Source of the DNA: G942493215 sp942493215 | Lineage (GTDB): Bacteria; Bacillota_I; Bacilli_A; RF39; UBA660 | Length of the DNA: 64,000 nucleotides | Assembly: GCA_942493215.1 (NCBI GenBank) | Contig: OW818670.1 | Coordinates: 1,430,279-1,494,278, forward strand | Direction: 5' to 3' | Shown: piece by piece, positions 8,725-17,029 of the stretch | Numbering within the stretch: position 1 is the first letter of the stretch | How the letters are laid out: each line of letters opens with the position of its first letter | Position numbers and translations under genes: made by a program | The notes under the pieces: generated by a model | Told to the model about the DNA's origin: nothing | Seen by the model: the letters and a program-made list of their open reading frames with translations, nothing else | Database searches by the model: none

Positions 8725-9532
8725 ATATTTGTAAATTTTTCTTTGTTAAAGTATAAGGAGTATCTACTTTTGCTCTTTCTTCCCTAAGAGCAGAAATTAA
8801 CATTCTTTTTTCATTAGGATTTAACGAATCCAACATTCTTATTTGATTAATACGTTCAGGAGTCGCTACTTTTTGTTGTTGTTTTTTAATTATACTATCA
8901 ATATAATCCAATAATTCAATAAAAATCCATTCATATTTCTTATTATTAAGAACAAAATCATAATCTTTAGAAGTTACAATATTTGTTCCTTCAGACGTAA
9001 ATAATTGTACTCTATCAGCAGGTGGGTAATTAGAACTATCCCTACAAACACTAATATCCGGTAATTGATGAAAAAATGGTTGATTAATAGATAATAAAGA
9101 GTTTTTTTGTATAAATTGTGCGGCAGCCATCATTTCTTCAGTTGGTAAAACAGGAGCATCGCCATTACCAAGTGGTAATAAATTTAGTTCTTCAGCCCAT
9201 GGTGCCAGACGGAAATTAGGCATTGGTTCTCTTCTAAAATCTGATTTACGACTATCTTTTACCATTGAATGAAGAACAAAATCATATTTCTCTTGACTAT
9301 ATAAATAGAATAATTCACAGATACCATATGGATTTAATTTACCCTCATTATAATATGATATTATTGTTCTAACTAAAATATAATCTTTTCCCTTTTTAGG
9401 CATATTATTTAATAACATATGAATAAAATATTTCAGGTCAATGGTACTATATTCTTGTAAAGCCGTTTCTATTCTTATTTTATCCACTTCTGAAGCAGTC
9501 TTTGCTTCATTAATCATTTTTAAAACATCCAT
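8723..9532 (-). CDS. Hypothetical soluble protein, 269 residues
   Basis: I do not recognise this family. The N-terminal 75 residues are helical and charged; the middle is rich in Pro, Asn and Leu (PMPNFRLAPWAEELNLLPLG); residues about 195-269 are helical with KKQQQK. There is no signal peptide or membrane segment, so it is probably cytoplasmic. It has its own 5' gap, and a terminator for the preceding tgt lies upstream, so it is likely monocistronic. It is an ordinary-codon, AT-rich gene and probably lineage-specific. Confidence 0.6.
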   Translation of the reverse strand: MDVLKMINEAKTASEVDKIRIETALQEYSTIDLKYFIHMLLNNMPKKGKDYILVRTIISYYNEGKLNPYGICELFYLYSQEKYDFVLHSMVKDSRKSDFRREPMPNFRLAPWAEELNLLPLGNGDAPVLPTEEMMAAAQFIQKNSLLSINQPFFHQLPDISVCRDSSNYPPADRVQLFTSEGTNIVTSKDYDFVLNNKKYEWIFIELLDYIDSIIKKQQQKVATPERINQIRMLDSLNPNEKRMLISALREERAKVDTPYTLTKKNLQI

Positions 9533-9602
9533 TTTTATTTTCCCCCTAACAATCTATAACTAATGTAACATTTTTTACAAAACTAATCAATAAATTCATT
9601 AA

Positions 9603-9627
9603 AAAAATCCTAAATTCTAGGATTTTT
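9603..9627 (-). terminator. tgt terminator with the stop codon in the stem
   Basis: AAAAATCCTA, loop AATTC, TAGGATTTTT. The tgt stop TAG (9610-9612) is part of the hairpin, so the terminator begins inside the coding sequence. Confidence 0.8.
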
Positions 9628-10728
9628 ATATTGTTTTAAAAATTTTTCTTTATATTCTAGTAATCCATTTTCTTTAATAGCTTCTCTTAATTCTTCGGTT
9701 AATTTTATTAAGAATCTAATATTATGAATAGATAATAATCTACCACCTAATGATTCATTAGATACAATTAAATGTCTTACATAAGCCCTCGTGTAATTTT
9801 TACAAGTATAACAATCACATTTGCTATCAAGCGGTGCAAAATCTTCTTTATATTGAGCATTCTTAATATTTATTTTACCATTCCAAGTAAAAGCATGACC
9901 GTGACGAGCAATTCTAGTTGGTAAAACACAATCAAACATATCAATACCCCGAATTGTTCCTTCAATAATATCAATAGGATCACCTACTCCCATTAAATAA
10001 CGAGGTTTATCGATTGGCATATAAGGCGTAGAATTAGCGATCATTTCATACATCGTCTTTTTATCTTCACCAACACTAGTTCCACCAACCGAATAACCAT
10101 CAAAATCAAGAGCAACTGTCGCTTCCGCACTTTCTTTTCTTAAGTCTGCGAATTCACCACCTTGAATAATACCAAACAATGATTGGCGAGGATTATTATG
10201 AACATCTTTGCCTCTTTTAGCCCATCGAACAGTTCGAGCAATACTTTTTTCCATATACTCGTGCGTAACTGGATAAGGTGGACATTCATCAAAACTCATC
10301 GCTATATCACTATCCAATTTATTTTGAATTTCAATGGATAATTCTGGTGTTAACATTAATCTAGCGCCATCAAGATGACTTTTAAATATTACACCTTCTT
10401 CTAGAATATTCTTCTTTTCTGCTAAAGAAAAAACTTGGAAACCCCCACTATCAGTTAATATAGGGCCATCATAATTCATAAATTTATGTAATCCACCAGC
10501 TTTATCAACCACATCAGCACCTGGCCTTAACCATAAATGATAAGTGTTAGATAAAATAACCGCACTATGACATTCTTTTAATTCTTCTGGTGTTAAAGTT
10601 TTAACATTTGCTAAAGTACCAACCGGCATAAACATTGGTGTTTCATAACTACCATAATTAGTATGTAGTATTCCATAACGCCCCTTAGTGTTTTTATCTT
10701 CATATTTTAATTCATATTTTATTTTCAT
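9610..10728 (-). CDS. tgt: Queuine/preQ1 tRNA-guanine transglycosylase
   Basis: This 372-residue TIM-barrel enzyme exchanges G34 of GUN-anticodon tRNAs for preQ1. Visible motifs are the nucleophile and base-binding regions (LTDSGGFQVFSL; MGVGDPIDIIEG; FDCVLPTRIARHGHAFT) and the zinc site CDCYTCKNYTRAYVRHL. I prefer the ATG at 10728, reading MKIKYELKYE; a GTG nine bases upstream is also possible. It belongs to the same pathway as queH at 21.6 kb. Confidence 0.96.
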   Translation of the reverse strand: MKIKYELKYEDKNTKGRYGILHTNYGSYETPMFMPVGTLANVKTLTPEELKECHSAVILSNTYHLWLRPGADVVDKAGGLHKFMNYDGPILTDSGGFQVFSLAEKKNILEEGVIFKSHLDGARLMLTPELSIEIQNKLDSDIAMSFDECPPYPVTHEYMEKSIARTVRWAKRGKDVHNNPRQSLFGIIQGGEFADLRKESAEATVALDFDGYSVGGTSVGEDKKTMYEMIANSTPYMPIDKPRYLMGVGDPIDIIEGTIRGIDMFDCVLPTRIARHGHAFTWNGKINIKNAQYKEDFAPLDSKCDCYTCKNYTRAYVRHLIVSNESLGGRLLSIHNIRFLIKLTEELREAIKENGLLEYKEKFLKQYKNPRI

Positions 10729-10770
10729 GACTATCACATCCCAGGTATAATTATATCTAATATATGGACA

Positions 10771-12129
10771 TTATTCAACCTTTTTAATCATTAATTTATT
10801 TAATAAATAGTCTCTTATTTCTTCTAAAAACATCTTTCTTGAACCTTTAATATATATTAAATCATGAGGTTTAATAATATTATCATTTAAATAAGTTATT
10901 AGTTCATCTTTATTCTTAAAAAATTTAGCATCTATGTGATGCATATTTGCAATATACTTTACTTCATTACCAACTGCTAGTAAAGTACTATTATCAATTC
11001 TTTTTAATTTAAAGCCTATTTTTTTATGAAAATATTTACTATATTTACCAAGTTCTAAAACATCACCTAAAATAATTATTTTATGAGCTTGAATATCTTT
11101 AATAATGTTTAAACCTGCCACAATTGATTCATAACTAGCATTATAACTATCATCAATTAACGTAATATCATTATCTAAATGATAGGTATGTAACCTCTTA
11201 TCCATTCCTTGATAACTTTTTATAGCGTCTATTATATCATCAAGAGAAACATCAAACATTAATCCTACTTTAATAGCTAGAATAATGCTATCAATAAAGT
11301 GAGATCCTGGTAAATTAAACACAACTTGACGATTATATTTTTTGAGATTAAATTTTAAAGTATCAAAGCTTTCTACTATTTGATCAACACCCATATCATC
11401 AGTATTTACTTTAACAAGACTAATATCTTTAATCTTCTTCACTTTATGTAAATAATGATCATTATCATTAAGTAATAGAATACCTTTTGACATCCCATCT
11501 ACTATTTCTAATTTAGCTCTTAAGATGTTTTTCATACTACCAAGATTACCTAAATGGGAAGATCCAATATTAGTTATAAGACTAACATTGGGTTGACATA
11601 CTTTTGATAATTCACTAATTTCTCCTAAATGATTCATTCCTAGTTCCATAACAATTACTTGATAATCTTTATTTAATTTAAATAATGTTTGTGGAACACC
11701 AACGTAATTATTATCACTACTTTTACTTTTTAAAACACGATATTTCTTTTCTAAAATAAGACTTATTAATTCTTTAGTTGTTGTTTTACCAACACTTCCC
11801 GTTATAGCTATAAGAGGAATATCATGATAAATTCTACGCATATAATGAGCTAAAGTAAGTAGGGATTGCTTAGTATCATTTACTCTAATAATAGGAATAA
11901 AGGTATTAATGTTAACCTCTTTTTCTACTACTATACAACTTACTTGTTTACTAATGGCATCACTCAAGAAATCATGTCCATCCTTAAACTGTCCTTTAAT
12001 GGCAAAAAAGATATCTCCTGCTTCTAGTGTTCGGGTATCAGTTTTTATCTTCGTCATCAATATTTCAAAATCATTATTGGAATTCATTAAAGTACCATTA
12101 ATAACATTAATAAAACTTTGAAAATTCAT
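10771..12129 (-). CDS. murF: UDP-N-acetylmuramoyl-tripeptide-D-alanyl-D-alanine ligase
   Basis: At 452 residues it matches MurF length. The N-terminal UDP-binding part contains TRTLEAGDIFFAIKGQFKDG. The ATP loop is ITGSVGKTTTKELI (about 111-124). The Mur ligase core has NNYVGVPQTLFKL and VMELGMNHLGEI, and DDSYNASYESI is typical of MurF. It adds D-Ala-D-Ala to complete the muropeptide in the cytoplasm. The start follows AAAGGAG. No D-Ala-D-Ala ligase lies beside it here. Confidence 0.95.
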   Translation of the reverse strand: MNFQSFINVINGTLMNSNNDFEILMTKIKTDTRTLEAGDIFFAIKGQFKDGHDFLSDAISKQVSCIVVEKEVNINTFIPIIRVNDTKQSLLTLAHYMRRIYHDIPLIAITGSVGKTTTKELISLILEKKYRVLKSKSSDNNYVGVPQTLFKLNKDYQVIVMELGMNHLGEISELSKVCQPNVSLITNIGSSHLGNLGSMKNILRAKLEIVDGMSKGILLLNDNDHYLHKVKKIKDISLVKVNTDDMGVDQIVESFDTLKFNLKKYNRQVVFNLPGSHFIDSIILAIKVGLMFDVSLDDIIDAIKSYQGMDKRLHTYHLDNDITLIDDSYNASYESIVAGLNIIKDIQAHKIIILGDVLELGKYSKYFHKKIGFKLKRIDNSTLLAVGNEVKYIANMHHIDAKFFKNKDELITYLNDNIIKPHDLIYIKGSRKMFLEEIRDYLLNKLMIKKVE

Positions 12130-12193
12130 ATTTTCTCCTTTCTCATTACTATCTTATTCAAGAGTAAAAAAGAAAGACAAAAAAAAGCAATGT

Positions 12194-12421
12194 CTAGTTC
12201 ATATACTTTGACATTGACTTCATCATTTGATTAACTTGTTTTTGACTAGGAGTACGACCCATTTGTGTCATCATAGCTCTAATCATTTGTTCATTAACAG
12301 GAGGATTATCCTTAATATATTTCTTCATGTATTTACGTGCAATAAAGAAACCGATAATACCACCAACAATTATATATCCTAAAGCCTTTAATATATCTAA
12401 TAATAATGCTACCCAATCCAT
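12194..12421 (-). CDS. yneF: YneF family (UPF0154) small membrane protein
   Basis: The 75-residue protein has an N-terminal membrane helix (about 8-27), a basic stretch (ARKYMKKYIK), and the family tail NPPVNEQMIRAMMTQMGRTPSQKQ. That tail is diagnostic for YneF/UPF0154. The position next to sirA and tkt is conserved with Bacillus, although a glycosyltransferase gene is inserted between here. AGGAGGAA precedes the ATG. The molecular role is unknown. Confidence 0.92.
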   Translation of the reverse strand: MDWVALLLDILKALGYIIVGGIIGFFIARKYMKKYIKDNPPVNEQMIRAMMTQMGRTPSQKQVNQMMKSMSKYMN

Positions 12422-12484
12422 TATTCATTCCTCCTCATAATTATATTTTACTAGATAACTATTCGTTTAGCAAGCTTAAACATT

Positions 12485-13507
12485 TTATTTATATAATTTT
12501 ATTATTTCTTGATTCATTTTATGATCTTTTATTTTTATTTTATGAAAGATATTTTCGAGTAGAAATCCTAATGTTATTAGATTCATTTTACTAGTCATAG
12601 TTAAATAACAATTAGATAGAAGTTTATTTTTAAATAATGATAAGACAATACTATGAAGCTTTAACTCATCACATAAGTTTGTGAAGTCTTCGATATAGTT
12701 TAATTTTTCTTTTTTTGATATAGCCATCATTGGTATCTTTTGGGCCATAATCACAATAATATCTAAGATAATAACTTTATTAACAAGCTTATTTATATCA
12801 TCACTATCTTTAGCATACAGCTCTTTTATTTTAGTGGCAACCCTCATATAAGATAAGTGATTAGTATTTATACTATTTACTAAAGAAATTTTTCTTTGTA
12901 AATAATAATAATTATATCCTTTTAAATAAATATATTTATTAATATTCTTCTTTATTTGATGATTAAATAAAGTATCTTCATAACATTTTAAATCTATATC
13001 AAAACGATTATTAGCTATAACCTCTTTCTTATACAATTTGCCGGTTATATAACGTGGTTTAGTTATTAACTGTTTATTATTTAATATTGTATTATCTCTA
13101 ATATGACCAATTTCTTTAAATGTTAATGTTTTATTATGATACTTATAAACAAGGATCCGCTCTAATTCTACAACATCAGCATTTGTTTCTAACATTAGAT
13201 TCATAGCTTTTTTTATGGCGTCTTGATCAATTAAATCATCACTATCAATAAACATAATATAGGATCCTTTTGCTTGATCTAGACCAACATTTCTAGCATA
13301 ACTGACACCCATATTTTTATTTAATGTAACTAACTTAATATGATGATTTTTCTTAATGTATTCTTGAATTATTGAAAAAGAATTATCAGTACTTTTGTCA
13401 TCAACAAAAATAATCTCTAGATCTTTATAGGTTTGATTAATTAAACTATCTATAAGTGGTCTTAAAAACTTAGCTGTATTATAAACAGGAATAATAACAC
13501 TAACCAT
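12485..13507 (-). CDS. Family 2 glycosyltransferase
   Basis: The 340-residue GT-A fold enzyme starts MVSVIIPVYN. It has the UDP-sugar motif FVDDKSTDNS (about 35-44), ARNVGLDQAKGSYIMFIDSDD carrying the DxD (about 88-91), and a C-terminal helical region. It transfers a sugar from a nucleotide donor at the cytoplasmic face; donor and acceptor cannot be read. It separates yneF from the sirA-like gene, which are adjacent in Bacillus, so it looks like a later insertion into a conserved block. Confidence 0.9.
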   Translation of the reverse strand: MVSVIIPVYNTAKFLRPLIDSLINQTYKDLEIIFVDDKSTDNSFSIIQEYIKKNHHIKLVTLNKNMGVSYARNVGLDQAKGSYIMFIDSDDLIDQDAIKKAMNLMLETNADVVELERILVYKYHNKTLTFKEIGHIRDNTILNNKQLITKPRYITGKLYKKEVIANNRFDIDLKCYEDTLFNHQIKKNINKYIYLKGYNYYYLQRKISLVNSINTNHLSYMRVATKIKELYAKDSDDINKLVNKVIILDIIVIMAQKIPMMAISKKEKLNYIEDFTNLCDELKLHSIVLSLFKNKLLSNCYLTMTSKMNLITLGFLLENIFHKIKIKDHKMNQEIIKLYK

Positions 13508-13546
13508 AAAATAATCACTCTCATTTAAAACTATTATAACACATTT

Positions 13547-13966
13547 TTAATTAGTAATTTTATTAGTAACAAAATATTTATGTAACCAAAAATAATCTTT
13601 ATTTTGAAAATCACAAACAAAAATATTATGACTATAACAATTTAAATATTTCATAAGGATAGACATATTCTTATTACTTACGACAATCATAAATTTGGTA
13701 TTAATCCTAATTAAACATGATTCAGTTTTTAAATGAATAACATATTGATAAGAATGCCTAGTTAGTATTTGTTTATCAAATTTATTTTTAACATAATTAT
13801 TAAGCAGTTCAACATTAAAGTTACCACATAATTGATTATAGCAACTTATCCCATAATTAAAATCATTATCTCTTAAATGATAAAGATTGTCCATTATTTT
13901 ATATATTAAGTATTCTGGTTCATCAAGATATTTTTCTTTTATTAAGAAAAGATAATATTTTCGCAT
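13547..13966 (-). CDS. sirA: SirA-like sporulation inhibitor of replication
   Basis: This 139-residue protein begins MRKYYLFLIKEKYL. It ends with the pattern C-F/I-DF-x-x-K-x-Y-x-WL (VCDFQNKDYFWLHKYF), which I recognise from Bacillus SirA (YneE). The place between tkt and yneF is the same as in Bacillus. SirA binds DnaA domain I and blocks re-initiation in sporulating cells. Identity is low, so the call rests on the C-terminal motif plus synteny. The ATG at 13966 with AAAGGTGAT upstream is chosen over an in-frame start 36 bases earlier. Confidence 0.72.
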   Translation of the reverse strand: MRKYYLFLIKEKYLDEPEYLIYKIMDNLYHLRDNDFNYGISCYNQLCGNFNVELLNNYVKNKFDKQILTRHSYQYVIHLKTESCLIRINTKFMIVVSNKNMSILMKYLNCYSHNIFVCDFQNKDYFWLHKYFVTNKITN

Positions 13967-14018
13967 CGTATCACCTTTTATATTATAAAAATAAATAAGC
14001 AAAAATAGTGTCGAAAAA

Positions 14019-14040
14019 AACTACTATTACTTTAGTAGTT
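14019..14040 (-). terminator. tkt terminator overlapping its stop codon
   Basis: AACTACTA, six-base loop, TAGTAGTT, followed on the minus strand by a T run. The last three tkt codons form the 5' arm, and the stop at 14027-14029 lies in the loop. Confidence 0.85.
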
Positions 14041-16009
14041 TAATTATTTGATCTTTAATATTTTGATAACTAAAATCACAATGTTCTAAAACTTCATCAC
14101 GAGTACCACTTATACCAAAGTTATCTACTGTAATAAGGTATTTAGGACTATAAACAAAACGATGCCATCCAAAACCTGTTCCTGCTTCAATAACAATTCT
14201 TTTTACACCTAATGGTAAGACTTGTTCCTGATAATCAGCTGGTTGATTAATAAATAGTTCCATACAAGGCATACTAACAATTCTTATATTTAATTGTTGT
14301 TCTTCATATAGTTCTTTAACAATATGAAAAGCGGTATGGACCTCAGTACCAGTTGCAATAATTATACCATGGAGTGGTCCTTGCTCTTTTTGCATAATAT
14401 AGCCACCTTTTTCAACTAATGAACTATCCGTAGCTGGTAATAAATTAACGTCATTACGAGAGATGACTAGAACACTTGGACCGGTATAATCATGTAGAAT
14501 ACAGTTCCATGATCCAATTATTTCTTTAGCATCAGCTGGGCGATATACTTTTAAATTAGGAGTTGCCCGTAGCATAGCTAATTGCTCAACTGGTTGATGC
14601 GTTGGTCCATCTTGACCAATGCTAATAGAATCATGAGTATAAATATAAGTAACAGGTAAATGCATTAAGGCCGCCATCCGAATAGCTGGTTTCATATAAT
14701 CAGCAAAAGCTAAAAATGTCGATCCAAATACTCTAAAGCCACTAACCGCTAAACCATTTAGAATAGCCCCCATCGCATGTTCCCGAACTCCAAACCAAAT
14801 ATTTTTACCATTAAAATTCTTACTAGTAATATCATTTTCTTTTATTAAACGAGTCTTAGTAGAAGAAGATAAATCGGCTGATCCTCCTATAAAGTTACGA
14901 ACATTATCAGAAATGTATTGCATTATCCGACCATTAACATCACGCATAGATATACGATCCTCATAATTTTGATAAATAGTATTAATTATATCATCACGTA
15001 ACTGATAATTAATTGTCTCTTCAAATAAGAATTGTAATTCACTCATATCATTATGAACAACATTACTAACATATTCTTTATAATTAATAGCCCATTCATT
15101 ATATTTATTAGCACTATGTTTAACGATTTGTTCTCTAAACTTATCCATTGCTTCATTAGAATGATAAAATGGTTCATTAGGAAGACCTAATTTGGTTTTT
15201 ACTAACGAAGTAGCATTACGATCTAATGGTTTACCATGAACCTCATTAGTGCCAGCCATTGGTGCATCAGCCCCAATTATAGTTTTAATTTCAATAATGG
15301 TTGGTTTACTACTAGTTTTAGCTTTAATAATAGCGTGATCAATAGCTCTTACATCATTACCATCCTTAACAAATTCGGTATTCCAACCAAGGGCTTTAAA
15401 TCTGCCTAACACATCTTCAGTAAAAGTTGATGTGGTTGGCCCATCTAAACTAATAGCATTAGAGTCATATAAAACAATTAAATTATTTAAACATAAATTA
15501 CCCGCTAAAGAGCATGCTTCATTAGTAATACCCTCCATTAAGTCGCCATCACTACATAAGGCATAAACATTATAATTAATTAATGATTTACCACTAGGTA
15601 AAACAAATTTTCGTTCTAGTATTTTTTCGGCTATTGCCATACCAACCGCACTAGCTAAACCCTGACCTAATGGACCGGTTGATATAGTAACACCTGGTGT
15701 TACTCCTAATTCTGGATGTCCAGGTGTTTTATAATCAGATCGACGAAAGTTTTTTAAATCGTCAATCGTTAGTCCTATACCACTCATAAATAAAGTTGCA
15801 TAAAGAAGAGCTGAACCATGCCCGGCTGATAAGACAAAACGGTCACGATTAACCCAATTATTATCTTTGGTACTCATATTTAAATGTTTAGCATACAAAG
15901 TATATATAATGGGAGCTGCCCCTAAAACAATACCTGGATGTCCACTTCCAGCTTGATTAATCATATCAATACCTAAAGCCTTAATGTTAGCTATAATTTC
16001 TTTATCCAT
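14027..16009 (-). CDS. tkt: Transketolase
   Basis: This 660-residue, thiamine diphosphate-dependent enzyme belongs to the non-oxidative pentose phosphate pathway. Motifs seen: NQAGSGHPG at the N-terminus, the TPP motif SDGDLMEGITNEA (about 153-165), the pyrimidine domain YIYTHDSISIGQDGPTHQP and the C-terminal domain from about 530. The length is normal. It starts after AGGGTGAGA and is in the conserved lexA-tkt-sirA block. It supplies pentoses and erythrose 4-phosphate. Confidence 0.97.
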   Translation of the reverse strand: MDKEIIANIKALGIDMINQAGSGHPGIVLGAAPIIYTLYAKHLNMSTKDNNWVNRDRFVLSAGHGSALLYATLFMSGIGLTIDDLKNFRRSDYKTPGHPELGVTPGVTISTGPLGQGLASAVGMAIAEKILERKFVLPSGKSLINYNVYALCSDGDLMEGITNEACSLAGNLCLNNLIVLYDSNAISLDGPTTSTFTEDVLGRFKALGWNTEFVKDGNDVRAIDHAIIKAKTSSKPTIIEIKTIIGADAPMAGTNEVHGKPLDRNATSLVKTKLGLPNEPFYHSNEAMDKFREQIVKHSANKYNEWAINYKEYVSNVVHNDMSELQFLFEETINYQLRDDIINTIYQNYEDRISMRDVNGRIMQYISDNVRNFIGGSADLSSSTKTRLIKENDITSKNFNGKNIWFGVREHAMGAILNGLAVSGFRVFGSTFLAFADYMKPAIRMAALMHLPVTYIYTHDSISIGQDGPTHQPVEQLAMLRATPNLKVYRPADAKEIIGSWNCILHDYTGPSVLVISRNDVNLLPATDSSLVEKGGYIMQKEQGPLHGIIIATGTEVHTAFHIVKELYEEQQLNIRIVSMPCMELFINQPADYQEQVLPLGVKRIVIEAGTGFGWHRFVYSPKYLITVDNFGISGTRDEVLEHCDFSYQNIKDQIIKLLK

Positions 16010-16077
16010 ATTCTCACCCTTTATTTTATCTTTTATAATTATAGCAAAAAAAAAGGATTAAAGAAATAGAAAAAATA

Positions 16078-16112
16078 AAATAGTTTGAATTATCAAGTTA
16101 TTCAAACTATTT
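16078..16112 (-). terminator. Terminator at the end of the LexA-controlled microprotein gene
   Basis: A 13-bp stem (AAATAGTTTGAAT with its complement), nine-base loop, followed on the minus strand by a T-rich tract. It overlaps the microprotein stop codon, defining a short monocistronic transcript. Confidence 0.8.
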
Positions 16113-16254
16113 ATTTAATATTATTATTAACGATTGGTTTATAATAGTTATTATTTTGCATTACAGCTCTTTCTTTTAAAGCTCCTACTAGGAATACTCC
16201 TAACATTGTAACAACGAAAATAATAACAACTTTGTTTTTAAAAATATCTAACAT
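16111..16254 (-). CDS. 47-residue SOS-controlled membrane microprotein, candidate division inhibitor
   Basis: This short frame reads MLDIFKNKVV, then a hydrophobic helix (residues about 9-26), then a polar tail ending in NNNIK. It has an AAAGGAGG site eight bases before the ATG. Its promoter (TTGACA 16308-16303, 17 bases, TAATAT 16285-16280) holds a LexA box exactly in the spacer, and a terminator overlaps the stop. It is divergent from lexA, the position of yneA in Bacillus and sosA in Staphylococcus, which encode SOS cell-division inhibitors. It lacks the LysM domain of YneA. The gene is well supported; the division-inhibitor role is inferred. Confidence 0.82.
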   Translation of the reverse strand: MLDIFKNKVVIIFVVTMLGVFLVGALKERAVMQNNNYYKPIVNNNIK

Positions 16255-16286
16255 TTTTTCTTCCTCCTTTATTAATTATATATTAC

Positions 16287-16304
16287 CACGAACTTATGTT
16301 CGTG
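16287..16304. promoter_or_regulatory. LexA box 1, within the microprotein promoter
   Basis: CGAACTTATGTTCG (16289-16302), extended by CA and TG flanks, matches the Gram-positive SOS box CGAACnnnnGTTCG. It fills the 17-base spacer of the minus-strand promoter, so LexA binding should block that promoter directly. Confidence 0.92.
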
Positions 16305-16317
16305 TCAAGCTCTTTTG

Positions 16318-16357
16318 CAAACATTTGTTTGACTTTTTATTTTTTGCATGCTATAAT
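16318..16357 (+). promoter_or_regulatory. lexA promoter with LexA box 2
   Basis: CAAACATTTGTTTG (16318-16331) is a weaker SOS box overlapping the -35 element TTGACT (16329-16334). After 17 bases comes TATAAT (16352-16357). This indicates LexA autorepression. Confidence 0.85.
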
Positions 16358-16386
16358 GTAAATGTAATATAAGAAGGAGGTCTTAT

Positions 16387-17004
16387 ATGGACGAGTTAAC
16401 TAGAAGACAAGAAGAAATATTAAACTTCATTAAATCATATATTGTATCTTATGGTTATCCCCCTACCGTTAGAGAAATAGGTAAAGCCATCGGTGTTTCA
16501 TCCCCTGCTACAATTCAGGCCCATCTTAACAATTTAAAGATGAAAGGTTTTATTAAAAAAGAAGATACTAAAAACCGAGCTATTGAATTATTAGTTGATA
16601 ATGAGTATGAAAGTAAAGATAATGCTGTTATTGAAGTTCCTTTGTTAGGAAAAATTACGGCTGGTAGCCCAATCGAAGCGATTGAAAAGCCTGATGAATA
16701 CTTTTCTCTACCCGCTTATTTAATTCCTAACGACAAAGAAGTATTTACTCTCCTTGTTAGTGGTAGTAGTATGATTAATGCTGGTATTCTTGATGGTGAT
16801 ATTGTTATTGTTGAAAGAAAAAATACGGCTAAGAATGGTGAAATAGTTGTTGCTATGAATGATAATAATGAAGTAACTTTAAAAACATTTTATAAAGAAA
16901 AAGATTATTTTCGTTTACAACCTGAAAATGATACCATGGCCCCTATTATTTTAGATAATGTTACTATTCTAGGAAAAGCTATTGGATTATATCGTAAAAT
17001 ATAA
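16387..17004 (+). CDS. lexA: LexA SOS repressor
   Basis: The 205-residue protein has a winged helix at 1-65 (TRRQEEILNFI, VREIGKAIGVSSPATIQAHL) and a self-cleaving peptidase domain. The Ala92-Gly93 scissile bond is in KITAGSP. The catalytic Ser128 is in VSGSSM and Lys166 in VTLKTF. RecA-activated autocleavage derepresses SOS genes. AGAAGGAGG precedes the ATG. Two LexA boxes upstream control lexA and the divergent microprotein. Confidence 0.97.
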   Translation: MDELTRRQEEILNFIKSYIVSYGYPPTVREIGKAIGVSSPATIQAHLNNLKMKGFIKKEDTKNRAIELLVDNEYESKDNAVIEVPLLGKITAGSPIEAIEKPDEYFSLPAYLIPNDKEVFTLLVSGSSMINAGILDGDIVIVERKNTAKNGEIVVAMNDNNEVTLKTFYKEKDYFRLQPENDTMAPIILDNVTILGKAIGLYRKI

Positions 17005-17029
17005 AAACTGAATCAATGATTCAGTTTTT
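17003..17029. terminator. Terminator between lexA and the rhomboid gene
   Basis: AAAAACTGAATC pairs with GATTCAGTTTTT around a three-base loop, and T and A runs serve both convergent genes. Confidence 0.8.
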
